Shown piece by piece: positions 1 to 11,352 of a stretch of DNA of 64,000 nucleotides. The DNA comes from Zoroaster sp. YZ-2022. Its lineage: Eukaryota > Echinodermata > Asteroidea > Forcipulatida > Zoroasteridae. The notes under the pieces are model-generated. The model made no database searches. It was not told the DNA's origin and was given only the letters and a program-made list of their open reading frames with translations. How positions within the stretch are numbered: the first letter of the stretch is position 1; the number at the start of each line of letters is the position of its first letter. The stretch covers positions 32,020,052 to 32,084,051 of the forward strand of contig CM055816.1 in assembly GCA_029582265.1 (NCBI GenBank), read 5' to 3'. The position numbers and the translations under genes were made by a program.

Positions 1-2285
1 TGCTGTTGCCCTGTCAACTCGATAGGAATATGGTATCTCAACTGACTTGTTGCGTTACGTTCCCAACCCAACAGCAAGCCCTGTACAATCCCTATACGAA
101 AATCAAGGTTACTGACATTTTTGTTCCCTGCTATGCTGGTGAATATTACTCTGCTATTGACAATACAGATATTCAGCATATGGAAAAAAAACTATTTTCC
201 ACCATTTCAAGCTTCTGTGTGTATGATTGTAGTACTGAAAACATTGGTCGGCAAGATCAGTTCCACCCATGTTTTTGTTGTAATCTTCAATACAATTGGG
301 CTTCATAATATCACGAAATCCACTTGTGCTCTTATTACACCGAATTTGCTTTTTGGACAAATCGGTGTTGCCTACATTAGTTAAAAGTGTTACAGATTTT
401 TTGTCTTGCCAAACGATACACAATTGCCCACCTTTCACCAAAAAAATGGGTCATCTCCTTTCTTCATTTTATGTTTTTTTGGGTTTGCGGCCTGGGGTAT
501 TCCCTGTGTAGTGTAACGAACAGTTCCACAACATCTGAATCCTAGTTTAGCAAGTTTAGCTAAAAGAGCTGGGCTAGTATAGTAATTATCACAATATATT
601 ACATGTCCCTTATTCTCAAGTCCATGGACCAGATCAATGACGACTTTTCCTGCAACTGTTAGGTTTGACTTGGAATCTACATGTACGTCTGCATAATAAA
701 CAGTTTGGGTGTCGTCGGCTCCTGTGTACAGTTTCCAAGCACACGTGTATCCTGTTTTGGACTCGTTCAGGGAGAATGCTTTAATACCCCGTTTGATAGG
801 TTTTTTAGGCATGTACTGAACAAAACTTAAGCGTCCCTTGAATTTCAACATACTCTCGTCTGGAGACAGATTCTGCGCAGGGTTATACAGGTTGAGAAAC
901 TTCGGGACGAGGACTCCTATCAAGGGCCGAACTTTGGAAAGTTTGTCCCGTTTAGCCAAGGCTCTACGAGGAATTTGGTTATTTGAGATGTGGAGAAACC
1001 GAAGAATTGAACTGAACCGATTTCGGGACATGATCGACGGGTAGAATGGGATGTGAAGAATTTCAGACGTCGACCAGTACATCTTGTATTGAGAGGATTT
1101 GTTTATGCCCATAGCAATGAGAAGTGCCACAAATGCCATCATTTCTGGAATGTTGGTTGGGTGCCAGGAGAATTGTTGATAAGGATTCGAGTCTATTGTT
1201 TGCTGCGCATAGCGATTAGTTTCGTCGACGAGCATATCCCACACGAGTTGACAAAAATACAGCTTGAAGATCTCCACTGCCGACAGTGTGGCAAAGTCGC
1301 CGGTGGGGCCATCATTTCCTGTGAAGTTTACAGTCCCACACTCGTAATGGTCTCGTCGTTCCCAACCGGATCGGAAATCTAACTTTCCTGTCGTCCTCCT
1401 TGATCTCGGTCGGCTGTCACCTTGGTAGGTAGGCTGCAACAGAAAAACAAGGCAAAGGAGGATTAATCTCAGTCCTTTGTAAATACAATATCTCAATGGT
1501 ACTTTGCTGCATGTGCACAGGCCACAGGGGGTCATGCGCAAAATGAATATTGTGCTGAGAAAAGAAATATGGCAGATTCCATCCACTCTCCAAAATTCGT
1601 TGTCGAAAAATTTCCGTTTTAATGTGGGATTGTGAATGTGAATTCCTCCAACTTCTTGCATAATACGACTTATAAGGGCCTTTCGAATACAAGGCTATTC
1701 TTTTGGAAGCTTGAGACTATAAGAGTGCATTTTCAGCCTGTTAACGCTAAATAGCACGACCGGCTATGGGTGGATGTTAAAATTTCTATGCTATTTATAT
1801 ACATCAACTTGCTGTTTCAATGAATACAAATATTACCCCAACAAACTACTAATAATTGTACATTTTCACTTGACTTTTTTGACCCAATCCAGTGGGTGGG
1901 GATTTGGTCAATCCTATTAAAGGGATCCATTTTCTAAATTTACATTACTCAACTCCAACAGCTGTAACGCTATTTACGCTATAGCCTAGGGAAATAAGTG
2001 AATTACATTAATTTGCATTGGGCCAGGAAGAGTAACGTTAACTGTTACTAGTGTTAGTTATTCATTTTTACTGTGATTTGGGCCTACCTCTTCAACGAAT
2101 TCCGCAGGAAGTTGTACTTCTAATGTGCTGTCGTCATCCATTACTTCGTCATCTGATTCTGAGCCACTGTCTGCCAAAATCTCATCCAAAATGCCATCAT
2201 TTATGTCCGTTTCCGTCACGATTGCAACTAAAAACTGACCGTTGTGGAAGCGAGTGCTAGCACCGGGAACCGCAAAGCGACGCAC
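1..2285 (-). pseudogene. piggyBac transposase (DDE_Tnp_1_7 type), two exons, frameshifted, C-terminus off the window
   Basis: Exon 1 is 2285-2088 (66 codons from ATG; acidic, with an ILDEILADSGSESDDE-like stretch, typical of piggyBac N-termini). A 654-bp intron follows: donor GTAGGC at 2087, acceptor TTCTGTTGCAG ending at 1434. Exon 2 starts at 1433; both junctions are phase 0. The catalytic core shows the piggyBac aspartates in context: SPDESM (Asp codon 858-860), YCDNYY (588-590) and GGTDLADQ (256-258). Two frame changes fall in A/T runs, one in the A7 run near 440 and one in the A8 run near 187; coding similarity continues in a third frame to position 1. The breaks could be decay or homopolymer sequencing errors. 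The start is chosen because the acidic N-terminus begins there. The C-terminal Cys-rich domain would be left of the window. Confidence 0.85.
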
Positions 2286-2486
2286 TTTTTCTTTTCATAA
2301 ACTTTTATACACTTCATTCCTGTCAATAGAGGGCGCCAACCCCAAAAACCACTCAAGCATTTTCAGGTGGTGAATTAAGTAGCCGTGGTCGTCAAGGGCA
2401 TGCCGATTCCCGGCACCTTTTAGAGCCCACGGGAAGGAAGCGTATCACAACAAAGGCTCTTTTTAGAGCCCGTGGGATCGAAAGGG
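1..2486 (-). mobile_element. piggyBac-like DNA transposon, one end and most of the transposase
   Basis: The right-hand boundary on the + strand is a TTAA at 2487-2490. Read on the minus strand, the element opens with CCCTTTCGATCCCACGGGCT, a CCCTTT-type terminus expected for piggyBac. A short inverted GGGCTC/GAGCCC motif lies just inside the end. The body encodes a piggyBac transposase on the minus strand. The other end is to the left of position 1, so neither element length nor the second TTAA can be verified. The sequence just beyond the TTAA (2491 onward) is open Gypsy coding sequence, so this element appears to have landed inside an older LTR retrotransposon. Confidence 0.85.
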
Positions 2487-2490
2487 TTAA
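2455..2490 (-). repeat. piggyBac terminal sequence and TTAA target site
   Basis: TTAA at 2487-2490 abuts the terminus CCCTTTCGATCCCACGGG (minus strand). A second, imperfect copy of the TTTTAGAGCCC motif lies about 60 bp further inside, at 2418-2434, and may be a subterminal transposase site. Only this end is visible. Confidence 0.75.
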
Positions 2491-2583
2491 GCTCCAAATT
2501 AAAGAGGGGCAGGAAACCATCGAGAAACTCCGTAAAGAAGTACGTGAGAAGTCCTCATCGGGAAACTAGACCCTCCCACTGTT

Positions 2584-5500
2584 TTGAGTCCATCGGTAGG
2601 GAGGCATAGAGTGGGCTCGACTTATCCGATGAAACATCGCTTTGTTGGTGCTTGTCCTACAGTAGTGGCTAAAATTGGTGGAAATGATGTTATATGTCTT
2701 GTTGACACAGGTTCTATGGTATCGACTCTCACCGAGGAAGGTTTCCATTCTTTATTTAAGCCTAGTGACACACAGATATATAGTGATAATCTCTGGTTGA
2801 AAATTACCTCCGCTGGTGGTCTTGAAATACCATATGTTGGTTATATTGAGGTTGATATTGAATGTGAAGGAATATTAATCCCACGGGTTGGAATCTTGAT
2901 AGTTAAAGATTCAGTAGACAAAGAGCACAGGGAGCAGAAGAGACAAGTCCCAGGGTTACTTGGTATGAATGTATTACGATCCCTCGTCGAAGCGATGAAC
3001 GAGAACGGGGACCATTCTTCTTCACTTTCATTTGTAAACTCCATTATGACTGTTCATGACTTAGCAGAGAAGGCCGAGCAGGAAACCATCAGGTTTGCGA
3101 AGGTTGCTTGCAGAGAAAACATCTTTATCCCCCCAGAGTCAGCAATAACGGTTATGGCCGAAACTAGTGGTTTATCTTCATCCAAGGTTGCAATAGTAGA
3201 ACCTTTGAGGGCTTCTGATCATCTTCCTGTTGGCATTCTGACAGCATCTACGCTTGTGAAACTTGGTGGCACTTTTCCAGTTAGAATTGACAACATATCT
3301 ACATCGGGTTTCACTTTGCGACCCAAAACACGTATAGGGGTTGTCCGAGCGGTAGATAGTGTAATTAATGAAAGTCCTCGGGTGCAATTTCAGGTTTCAG
3401 TTGATCATATTCTTATTTCTCGGCTAGATAACAATGTAACCAAAGCTACACCACGGACTCCCGTACCAGTAGATCTAGAAGGATTTTCAGGTTCCCCAAA
3501 TGAATTGATAGAAGTTAACAAGTTGTTGACCAAACACAGGGAGATATTTGTGAACCATGATTTTGATTTAGGAGATACTAGCACAGTGGAGCATCGAATT
3601 ACAACGATTGATTCGGAACCTGTCGCCCAGACTTTCTGTAGAATCGAATCCCCCCGAATCAATACGAGCAGGTCAAACAACATATTAAGAACTTGCTCCA
3701 TCACGGCATAGTAACAGAGAGTCATACTCCATTTGCCGCCCCAATTGTGTTAGCGGAAAAAAAGACGGTTCTCTTAGAATGTGCGTTGATTACAGACGGT
3801 TGAATTCTAAGACAAAAAAGATGCATTTCCCTTACCTATAGGATTTCAGAATTCCTTGACGCTCCAGTAGGCGCCAAATTCTTTTCCTGTTTAGACTTGG
3901 CCAGTGGATACCATCAAGTTAGAGTACGCTCAGAAGATCGTGAAAAGACAGCCTTCATCACACCTATGGGGTTATACGAATATGTTAGAATGCCATTTGG
4001 ACTCTGTGGAGCCCCAGCTACCTTTCAGCGTTTGATGCAACGGTGTGTTATATGTTGGCGACTTAGTATATCAGCTGTTATTTGTGTACCTTGACGATAT
4101 CTGTATCTATTCTAAAACTTTTGCAGAGCACTTAAAACACCTTGACATTGTTTTCACTCGTCTAAAGCATCATGGGTTAAAACTCAAGCCAGCTAAATGC
4201 CATCTGTTCCGGAAAGAGGTCAATTACTTGGGTCATGTGGTGTCCGAGAAAGGAATCTCAACCGAGGATGAGAAGACAAAGTGTGTGCGTGATTGGCCCG
4301 TACCAAAGACTGTTAAGAAACTCCGGTCGTTCTTGGGTTTCGCCAGTTACTATAGACGTTTTGTTCCGAGGTTTGCCCAACTTGCTCGTTCATTGCATGC
4401 CTTAGTAGGTAATTGTCAAGGTCATGACCCTAAGTTTTTTCGAAGTAGGTGGTCATCCGCGTGTCAGGAAGCATTTGACTCATTGAAGGCTCAGTTTACA
4501 TCGACTCCCATCTTAGCATTTGCCGATTTCTCGAAACCTTTCATCGTTGATGTCGATGCCAGTCTTTCTGGACTTGGCGCAGTCTTTTCTCAGATTCAAG
4601 AGGGAAAAGAGAGAGTTGTAGCTTATGCCAGCCGTACTCTTAGGGACTGCGAGAAAAGGATGGAAAAGTATAGTTCCCGTAAGTTAGAATTGCTTGGTCT
4701 CAAATGGGCTGTAACTGACAAATTCAAAGATTACTTGTATGGTTCCCAATTTACCGTTCGCACGGATAACAATCCATTGACACACTTGAAGACTGCTAAG
4801 TTGAGCGCTGTAGAACAGAGATGGGTCGGTGAATTAGCATCGTTTGACTTTCAAATTGTCTATCGCCCTGGACGGCTCAACAAGAACGCTGATGCACTGT
4901 CTTGGCAATGTGAGGAAGATGAGGAAGATGAGGAAGATAAGACGTGCTTTGTGTCCCAAGTCTCCGTCACTAGTAATATGTCAACAGCAATTACATCCCA
5001 TTTCCTTCCTTTAGATTTGCAGTGCACTGTAAATAAAGTAGCCAGCGAACTTGGTCCAAGTAGGGCACAATTGTGGCTTTGTAACTATATTTCCACATTT
5101 CCTTCGTATTCCACAGAACAGCTAATTGAGTTGCAGCAATCTGATCCCAACATCGAGGCATTTCTGAGGTACTATACAGCAAAACGATTACCAAATAAAC
5201 GAGAGCGACGAGGTGTACCCCATTCTGTTCAGGCAATGCTAAGGCAGACTAAACAATTTTCTATGATCGATGGAATTTTGTATAGAGATGTACCGGGTAA
5301 AGGATCCCAAGACTGGGAACTTACACCAATTAGTTTTACCTTTGTCTATGAAGTCCAAAGTCCCCACCAGTCTACACGATCAATTTGGTCACCAGGGCAC
5401 TGAAAGAACTATTTCTTTGATTCGTTCACGTTTCTACTGGCCGAATATGTATGCAGATGTGAAGATGTGGTTGCAAACTGTGAACGGTGTACCATCGCTA

Positions 5501-6733
5501 AACTTCCTAGGCCATCTGTCAGAAATCCTCTTGGTCATTTAGTGGCTAGCAGACCATTAGAAGTCCTTGCTATTGATTTTACACTCCTTGAACCATCCTC
5601 CGACAGAACCGAAAATGTTCTGGTGGTAACAGATATATTTTCCAAATTCACGATCGCTGTGCCAACCAAAGATCAGACGGCACAGACTACAGCGAACGTC
5701 TTGGTCAAAGAGTGGTTTTTGAAATACGGTGCCCCCTTGCGTATACATTCAGATCAGGGAAGACAATTTGAGTCGGACCTTATTATACCACCTCTGTAAA
5801 TATGTAAATCACGCACTACAGCATACCATCCACAGGGAAACGCACAGTGCGAGAGGTTCAATCGCACTATGCACGACCTTCTTCGAACACTCTCAGAAAA
5901 ACTATTCATACAATTCAACACCTCATTCAACAACTGGATTTTCGCCATTTTATCTCATGTTTGGCAGAGATCCTTGTTTACCAGTTGATGTGTTGTTAAA
6001 TCGAGTAGAGAAAACTTCGGCCCTAAATGATAATTGGGTATCCCTCCATCAAAGGCGACTTCAAGAAGCATATCGACTTGCTAGGGTAAAGAACCAGCAT
6101 GAGCGAGATAGACATAAAGATATTTATGACCGTAAGGCTAATTCTAATACCTTCAAAGTAGGCGATTATGTTTATTTGCGCAGTCATGTGAGCGGTAGAA
6201 ATAAAATTCAAGACAGCTATAATCATGAGGTCTATAAAATCATAGATCAACCAGATCCGACCAATTTTGTCTACATTATAGAATCAACACAGAGAAATGG
6301 TTGTAGAAAAACGGTTAATTCTGTTGAACTCAAACTAGTTCCTCCAGGGCTGCTACATATTATTAAACCAACAACTTTGTCTGAGGATCCGCAAGACATC
6401 TCGACATTTAATGTTGCCCCCTTTCCTGCAAAATCCTCGAGTTCAAGTTCAGACTCGGACTTTGATATAGCAGTAGTAATTCCAACCATTGAGCCTGAGA
6501 GTCCGATGCAGAACGGTCCCAGAAGATCGCAACGGGCAACTAAAGGAAAACATCGAAACCCATTTCACTTGCCGAGGTCAGTGTTGTCTCAGCAACAAAC
6601 ATCCACAGCCAGAGGGTTTGACAGAAAAATTATCACTTTCATTCTCATTGCATTGTTGGTGGCTTTGATTTTCCCTGCATACACTCTGGTGACACTTGAA
6701 GTAGTATTTGGCATGTTACTTGTCCTAGGCTGA
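2584..6733 (+). pseudogene. Gypsy pol polyprotein: protease, RT, RNase H, integrase; multiply frameshifted
   Basis: 2584-3711 carries an aspartic protease with the active-site triplet in ICLVDTGSMVSTL. RT fingers/palm lie at about 3775-4120; the catalytic box YLDDICIYS is at about 4087-4113. RNase H (FIVDVDASLSGLGAV through RTDNNPLTHL) lies at 4540-4790. The integrase zinc-binding HH part is at about 5370-5450 and its CERC half in another frame at 5470. The catalytic core has two Asp in VLAIDF and IHSDQG; the Glu region (near 5840) is out of frame. The tail from 6400 is Ser-rich, then RRSQRATKGKHRNPFH, then one hydrophobic segment (residues about 305-330 of the last frame). At least six frame changes separate these parts (near 3640, 3770, 3840, 4050, 5320, 5465 and around 5800-5930), so no full polyprotein can be made. 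Confidence 0.85.
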
Positions 6734-7620
6734 TTCTTGATTCTTTCTACCCATTGGGTGACGTTACTTGGAGACATCTAGCAACAAAAATGAAATCATT
6801 TGGAATTAGTTGCGCACGATGGGCAGAGGAATGTATAGAAGATTTAATTTAATTATAATAATTGTATATACCTTTTTATACCCTGTAGTTAAACATTTCA
6901 TGAACTTTGGGTTGATTACGGAAGTTATATTATACGAATGTAAAGGGACTCTTTCCAGTATTGAACACATTTAGGGACTTTTCATGTCGAGGTGACTCAT
7001 TTTGGTGGCCCGTCTGAAATCATTTCTTTCTTGGTGCGACATGCACTAAGCGGACCTCACCAACTCTTTTACACCTGACTGAAATTCTTGTATGTGCTTC
7101 ATTTCTGATATATCCCCAAACATCTGTTGGCATGGTTTTACACTAGTTTTGTTTAGTAGGCCTACATCATTCAGATAGGATCATTTGAGGTTAACTCGTC
7201 AGCTTCTTTAGTGAAGTTAGGATCTGAAGTCTGTAAATGTATGTTCTCCCCAATGATTTTGGTTGCAATTCATTCACAAGTTCATTCAATTTCATCCCCG
7301 GGTGATTGTGACCAGCCAGACTAACTACGCTGCCAGGACCCTGTATAATACACCTAATGTTTACATTGTTTATTTTCTTTGTATATAAAAGCTTGGAACT
7401 TGCACTGCACAGATTGAGGCGAAGTAAGTTGAACAGCGCCGCCAGCGTTGATCACTTTGCGCCCGCTAGCGTTCTTTAACTGCATAATTTGCATAAGGCG
7501 GACGATTTAAATGCACCTCTTAACGGCTATAGGCACATGGGCGTGAACATTCCGGAGATTCCTAGACATTTTTCCTGGAGAGTAAGCAAGTAGGGTATAG
7601 CGCATTTGACTTCTTGCAAT
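6734..7620 (+). repeat. putative 3' LTR / untranslated region of the Gypsy element
   Basis: Non-coding sequence following pol. It contains TATATAAAAGC at about 7381-7391, which would suit an LTR promoter, and lies where a 3' LTR is expected. I cannot see the matching 5' LTR or a clear polypurine tract, so this is positional inference. Confidence 0.3.
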
Positions 7621-7635
7621 CCTTGAAACCACACC

Positions 7636-8325
7636 TTACTCCTTTGGAGAGTTTTGCAGTTTAATTATTGATATTACCGGGCTGCGTTTATTAGGCAAAA
7701 CAGTTTGTTTTACTACATCATAATTCGCACTTTGTTCGGATGACAAGGCAGTGTACACTTCCTTTGCCTTCCCTTCAAATACACAATGAAGTAATGTGGT
7801 CCAGTATTTCTTGGGCCACTCTAGCTTTTTTGCCAAATCTTCAAATGATATGAAATACCGAGTCACTTCTTTGCCATCAAATTTTGGAACTAGTCTGATA
7901 TGTTTTCCAAAATCAAAACCTGAATGAGAACCTTTGGTTAAATTTGACGGCTGAACTTTGAATTCTTTCGTTTCTAACTCTTTTAGTTTGAGCTCGTGTT
8001 TCATTTCATTTTCTCTTAGTTCTTTGTCAGTCTCTTTAAGTTTCAACTGTAATTTTAAGATTTCAACTTGATCTTTTGGATCGATAGACTGTGTTGAAAT
8101 GCTTTCATCACTTTCTATTAAACCATTTTGAACTAAGGCATGGCAAACAGTACGGTTTAAATAACTCTTTCTTGCTCCACTAAATACCTTGACTCCAAGG
8201 GATTGTGCAACGGCACACAACTGATCTTTGGTTAATTCATCAACGATTTCAACGGTTAAATCGGATCTGCTTAAAAGTTCTTCAGCAGAAGTAAAACTGA
8301 ATTTGGATTTTTGTGCGTCCGCCAT
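7636..8325 (-). pseudogene. Gag fragment of a second, opposite-strand Gypsy-type element
   Basis: A 229-codon open frame on the minus strand starts with ATG at 8325. Residues 1-65 resemble a SAP-like/N-terminal helical region (LTKDQLCAVAQSLGV). Residues about 85-125 form a charged coiled-coil rich in Lys/Glu. Residues about 140-210 match the capsid-like Gag core common in Gypsy elements of marine animals (FDFGKHIRLVPKFDGKEV ... WTTLLHCVFEGKAKEVYTAL). Similarity stops after VKQTVL near 7695; the last 20 residues look unrelated, so this is a 5' fragment truncated there. It points opposite to the neighbouring pol, so it is a separate insertion or an inverted piece. Confidence 0.7.
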
Positions 8326-9147
8326 TTTCGGACAATTTCCAAAAGGTAATCAAAAATTTGAAAACCACAAAATATTGAATTCAAACGGATAGATCAGTTG
8401 AGCTTGCAAACGGTCTTTCTCGGACAAGCCCCCATTTTCTGTTACGAAGTCTCGAACCAAATTGATCAACTTAACAGAAAGGGAAAGACCACCACTGAAA
8501 GGAATTTATATAGGAGTCGGGATTTAGAACAACAAAATATAAGTCATTTAATATAACAAATAATCAACAGTTCAAATAAACAGTAATCACATTCAATGAA
8601 AATATATAATAAATAACAAAACGTTCATGGTTTTGAGGGGAGGTACCTCCAATGAGAAACTAGGCTGGGGTTTTATAGACTGGCGGGTGCTGATCTAGTC
8701 CTTGGGCAGAGTCTAGTCGTGAATGTCGCGAACGTCTCGAATGGCCGACATCGATAACTCGGGGATCAAAACCGGCAGCAGGGAGAAGAGTCGGTTGAAG
8801 ACGGGCCGACAAAGTAGTGTTGATGGTAACCATGATGGAAGATATAGTGTCAGCGGGAACTCGACTCACTCCATGGGGCAACGCCTCACGGCTGGCCCGG
8901 CAGCCACAGGACTGTCTGTCCGTCCGTCTTTGGTAAACCGAAGCTTAGAATCTGGTGATCGCGGGGACGAGCAGTCCTTTTATGCAGTAATCACTCGAAG
9001 GAATGTTAAGTGTTCCGGTAGCCCCTGCGAATAGGGACAATGACGCACAATGACGCGTATCCTAGTCGCGACCAACATGTACTATTGTACTTATAGTTAT
9101 AAAAGTTACGTGGAGTTACATGGACTAATTCAAATTCTTAACAGTAT
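8326..9147. other. non-coding stretch upstream of the reversed Gag fragment
   Basis: Probably the 5' leader and LTR of the minus-strand Gag fragment, judged by position only. I found no clear primer-binding site, direct repeat or TATA box that would fix LTR limits. Open frames of 70-100 codons here show no recognisable domain. Confidence 0.3.
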
Positions 9148-9722
9148 GTCGTTCGTATATTGTACATATGGAGATCCCAATTGGATAGATGTATGCATAT
9201 TTAATTAGTTGGGCTGGGCTCATTAGTGGATTGATTAATTGGGGGCGCTAATAGATTATAGCTAGAGATGATGAAAACATCTGTGAAGAAAAAAGTTGCA
9301 ATTTTGCCATTTTACGATGGAACACTTCTCGTCAAAGATAGGCATCCCGTTCGTACATTGTACATAATTATGGAGATCCCGATTGAATAATTGTATGTAA
9401 ATTTAATTAGTTAGGCTGGGCTAATTAGTGGATCGATTAATAGGGGCGCTAATAGATTATAGCTAGTGATGTGGTAAACACATCTATGAAGAAACAATTA
9501 CAATTTTGCTATTTTACGATGGAGCACTTTCCATCAAAGATAGCATCCCGTTTGTACATTGTACATATCCTGATTGAATAATTGTATGTAATTTTAATTA
9601 GTTGGGGTGGGATCGATTAATTGGGGGCGCTAATAGATTATAGCTAGAGATGTGATGAACCCATCTATGAAAACAAAAATACAATTTGTTATTTTACGAT
9701 GGAACACTTCTCGTCAAAAATT
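9148..9722 (+). repeat. tandem repeat, three units of about 170-200 bp
   Basis: Units begin with GTTCGTAYATTGTACATA at about 9149, 9349 and 9550. Each contains the segment AATTAGTTGGGCTGGG..., then GGGGCGCTAATAGATTATAG, and ends with ATTTTACGATGGARCACTT. The third unit is shortened by internal deletions. Similarity is high but not perfect, so the array is moderately old. Confidence 0.85.
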
Positions 9723-9806
9723 GTGCGAATCATCATCGTGTATTTTACTATAGTACTGTACCTTTACACTCAATGACGTATATTGACGGTCTTTTGCGGT
9801 ATTTGA

Positions 9807-9860
9807 AATTCGGTGCCAGCACCAAATTCCGTGCTAGCACCAAATTCGGTGCTGACTTTA
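9807..9860 (+). repeat. short tandem repeat with palindromic core
   Basis: Three imperfect copies of an 18-bp unit, AATTCGGTGCTAGCACCA, whose GGTGC-GCACC core is self-complementary. Confidence 0.7.
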
Positions 9861-9978
9861 GCCTTGTAGCGCAGCGCACTGGTACCGGTACGTGATAGGC
9901 TTCTAAATGCAATAGGCTCCTGCGGTGGGTGTAAGCTTCCAAGTCGCGTTGGTGGTGAATGCAGCTCTGACAAGTTGT

Positions 9979-10103
9979 TCACAGTGAGGACCCCCCATGC
10001 ACACAGCTCACCTGAGCTGAGGAGAGGATTGCATAATGATCTCACACAGTGAGGATCCTATACCAACAGTGAGGATCCCATACCGATAACAGTGAGGATC
10101 TCT
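9979..10103 (+). repeat. short repeat of CAGTGAGGATCC-type units
   Basis: At least four occurrences of ACAGTGAGGAYC (about 9980, 10047, 10067 and 10089) at irregular spacing, immediately upstream of the putative first exon of the Ig gene. Confidence 0.6.
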
Positions 10104-10218
10104 AGTTGCACTAATGCTAAAGTAAATGGACACCAGAAACGGTTATCCATGGTGATTACATCACAGCAAAACAACTCATAACTTTATTCAGATTCAGACA
10201 TAGAAAAGTAGCATCAAT

Positions 10219-10226
10219 TATATAAA
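10219..10226 (+). promoter_or_regulatory. candidate TATA box of the Ig/FN3 gene
   Basis: TATATAAA lies 46 bp upstream of the ATG at 10272, leaving room for a transcription start near 10250 and a very short 5' untranslated region. The assignment depends on exon 1 being real. Confidence 0.35.
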
Positions 10227-10271
10227 CGCTCTTGTTTAGACAGACACGTTGTTTTGTTAGAGTGAGTGGTC

Positions 10272-10479
10272 ATGGAGTGGACTACGGCATCTATGATTAT
10301 GAGTTCTACCTGTAACATTAACGTTAGTACATGTATTATTAATACTACTAGCCCTAGAACGACTACTAGAACAACTTCAAGAACATTTACTAGTAGTTGG
10401 CCGAACATAAAATGTGGTTTATTTTCTGTAAAGCTGTTGGTGGTTCTTGTATCATTTGTTATGACTGCTTGGAATAAAG
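10272..10479 (+). CDS. exon 1: leader with hydrophobic signal/anchor segment
   Basis: ATG at 10272 has a good initiation context (G at -3, G at +4). The exon encodes 69 codons plus one base and ends at a strong donor, AAAG|GTAAGT (GT at 10480). Residues 1-47 are Ser/Thr-rich; residues about 48-66 (CGLFSVKLLVVLVSFVMTA) are hydrophobic and end in small residues, as in a signal peptide with a long n-region or a signal anchor. The phase-1 donor matches the phase-1 acceptor of the first Ig exon 7.5 kb downstream, which is the main reason to join them. No other exon was seen between them. If cleaved after MTA, the mature protein would begin just before the first Ig domain. Confidence 0.55.
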
Positions 10480-10542
10480 GTAAGTCTCCGATCTAAAATT
10501 TAATTGTATACCCATGAGCCACATGGGGATCAGCCACATTAA

Positions 10543-10628
10543 CCCTAACTCCCTAGACAACAAAGGCAGTTGGAGGATTTTGAAGGATTTTTATTGTTCA
10601 CTAACAATGCTTAGTTAGGGAGTTAGGG
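10543..10628. mobile_element. TTAA-flanked MITE, CCCTAACTCCCTA family (86 bp)
   Basis: Ends are CCCTAACTCCCTA and TAGGGAGTTAGGG, perfectly inverted, flanked by TTAA at 10539-10542 and 10629-10632. The interior contains GGAGGATTTTGAAGGATTTT. A close relative is at 50695-50777. TTAA plus CCCT ends fit a piggyBac-mobilised MITE. Confidence 0.85.
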
Positions 10629-10632
10629 TTAA

Positions 10633-10994
10633 AGGGATAGTGTCATCACAATCATAACAGCTAGGTGTATCATATTTACCTGAAGTAGGCAGTTTCATGA
10701 AAATTTGAAGTTGCTTCAATTATTTTAAATAAAAAATGTCATATCACTGGATAGAGCAAACAAATTAGAAAGAAAATGAGGTGTCAATGGTCATGATAGG
10801 TTAACCCTATGCAAAGTTACGAATTTTTGTTGATTTAAATATTTGGTCATTTTGGAGGCCAGTTTCATTTGAAAAAGTTGTGACCGAATTTGCCTGCCGT
10901 GTATCCTTGTAGTACTTAATATGGATTATATTATATGTACAGTAAAAACACACAAAGTGTCTATATAGCATGTCTACTAAAATGAGAATCTTTC
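10633..10994. other. Kolobok-like MITE end followed by unassigned intron sequence
   Basis: AGGGATAGTGTCATCACAAT immediately follows the TTAA at 10629-10632 and matches the left ends of the MITEs at 53172 and 61985; no matching right end was seen. The remainder to 10994 is AT-rich without recognisable content. Confidence 0.45.
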
Positions 10995-11352
10995 TAATAA
11001 TTTATTCACATATCATACTTCTGCGCACATTATCGCGCGCATTAAGTGGGCATTATCGCACATTATAATCGTGCATAAATTGTGCGGTAAATCTTTGGAG
11101 GTTTCAGATAATTTATTCACATATCATACTTCTGCGTGTATTATCGCGCGCATTATCGCGCGCATTATCGCACGCATTATCGCGCACATTATCGCACACA
11201 TTATCGCGCATAAATTGTGCGGTAAATCTTTGGAGGTTTCTGATAATTTATTCATATATCATACTTCTGCGAGTATTTTCGCACACATTATCGCGCGCAT
11301 TATCGCGCGTATTATCGCACATATTATCACGCATAAATTGTGCGGTAAACAT
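10995..11352 (+). repeat. hierarchical satellite of GCGC-ATTATC 12-mers in about 140-bp blocks
   Basis: Three higher-order blocks each contain ATAATTTATTCAYATATCAT, ACTTCTGCG, a run of 12-bp ATTATCGCGCGC-type units, then GCATAAATTGTGCGGTAAA. The 12-mer number differs between blocks (few in block 1, about six to seven in block 2, about five in block 3). The 113-codon frame across it is a by-product of the repeat. Confidence 0.85.

Larger units (their letters stand above)
2491..7620 (+). mobile_element. decayed Gypsy-type LTR retrotransposon
   Basis: Domain order on the + strand is protease, reverse transcriptase, RNase H, integrase, which defines the Gypsy/Metaviridae group. The first 80 bases (2488-2569) are open in one frame, encode a charged helix-like segment and end at TAG; this is probably the C-terminal end of Gag, cut off on the left by the piggyBac insertion. 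After pol ends at 6733 there is about 890 bp of non-coding sequence with a TATAAAAG box near 7383, consistent with a 3' LTR. No second LTR is visible for comparison, so LTR limits are not defined. The right boundary is a guess, set where the opposite-strand Gag fragment begins. Confidence 0.8.

Noticed and set aside
10539..10632. Interstitial telomere sequence (TTAACCCTAAC)
   Set aside because: Only single TTAACCCTAA copies at each end; they are terminal inverted repeats of a MITE in TTAA.
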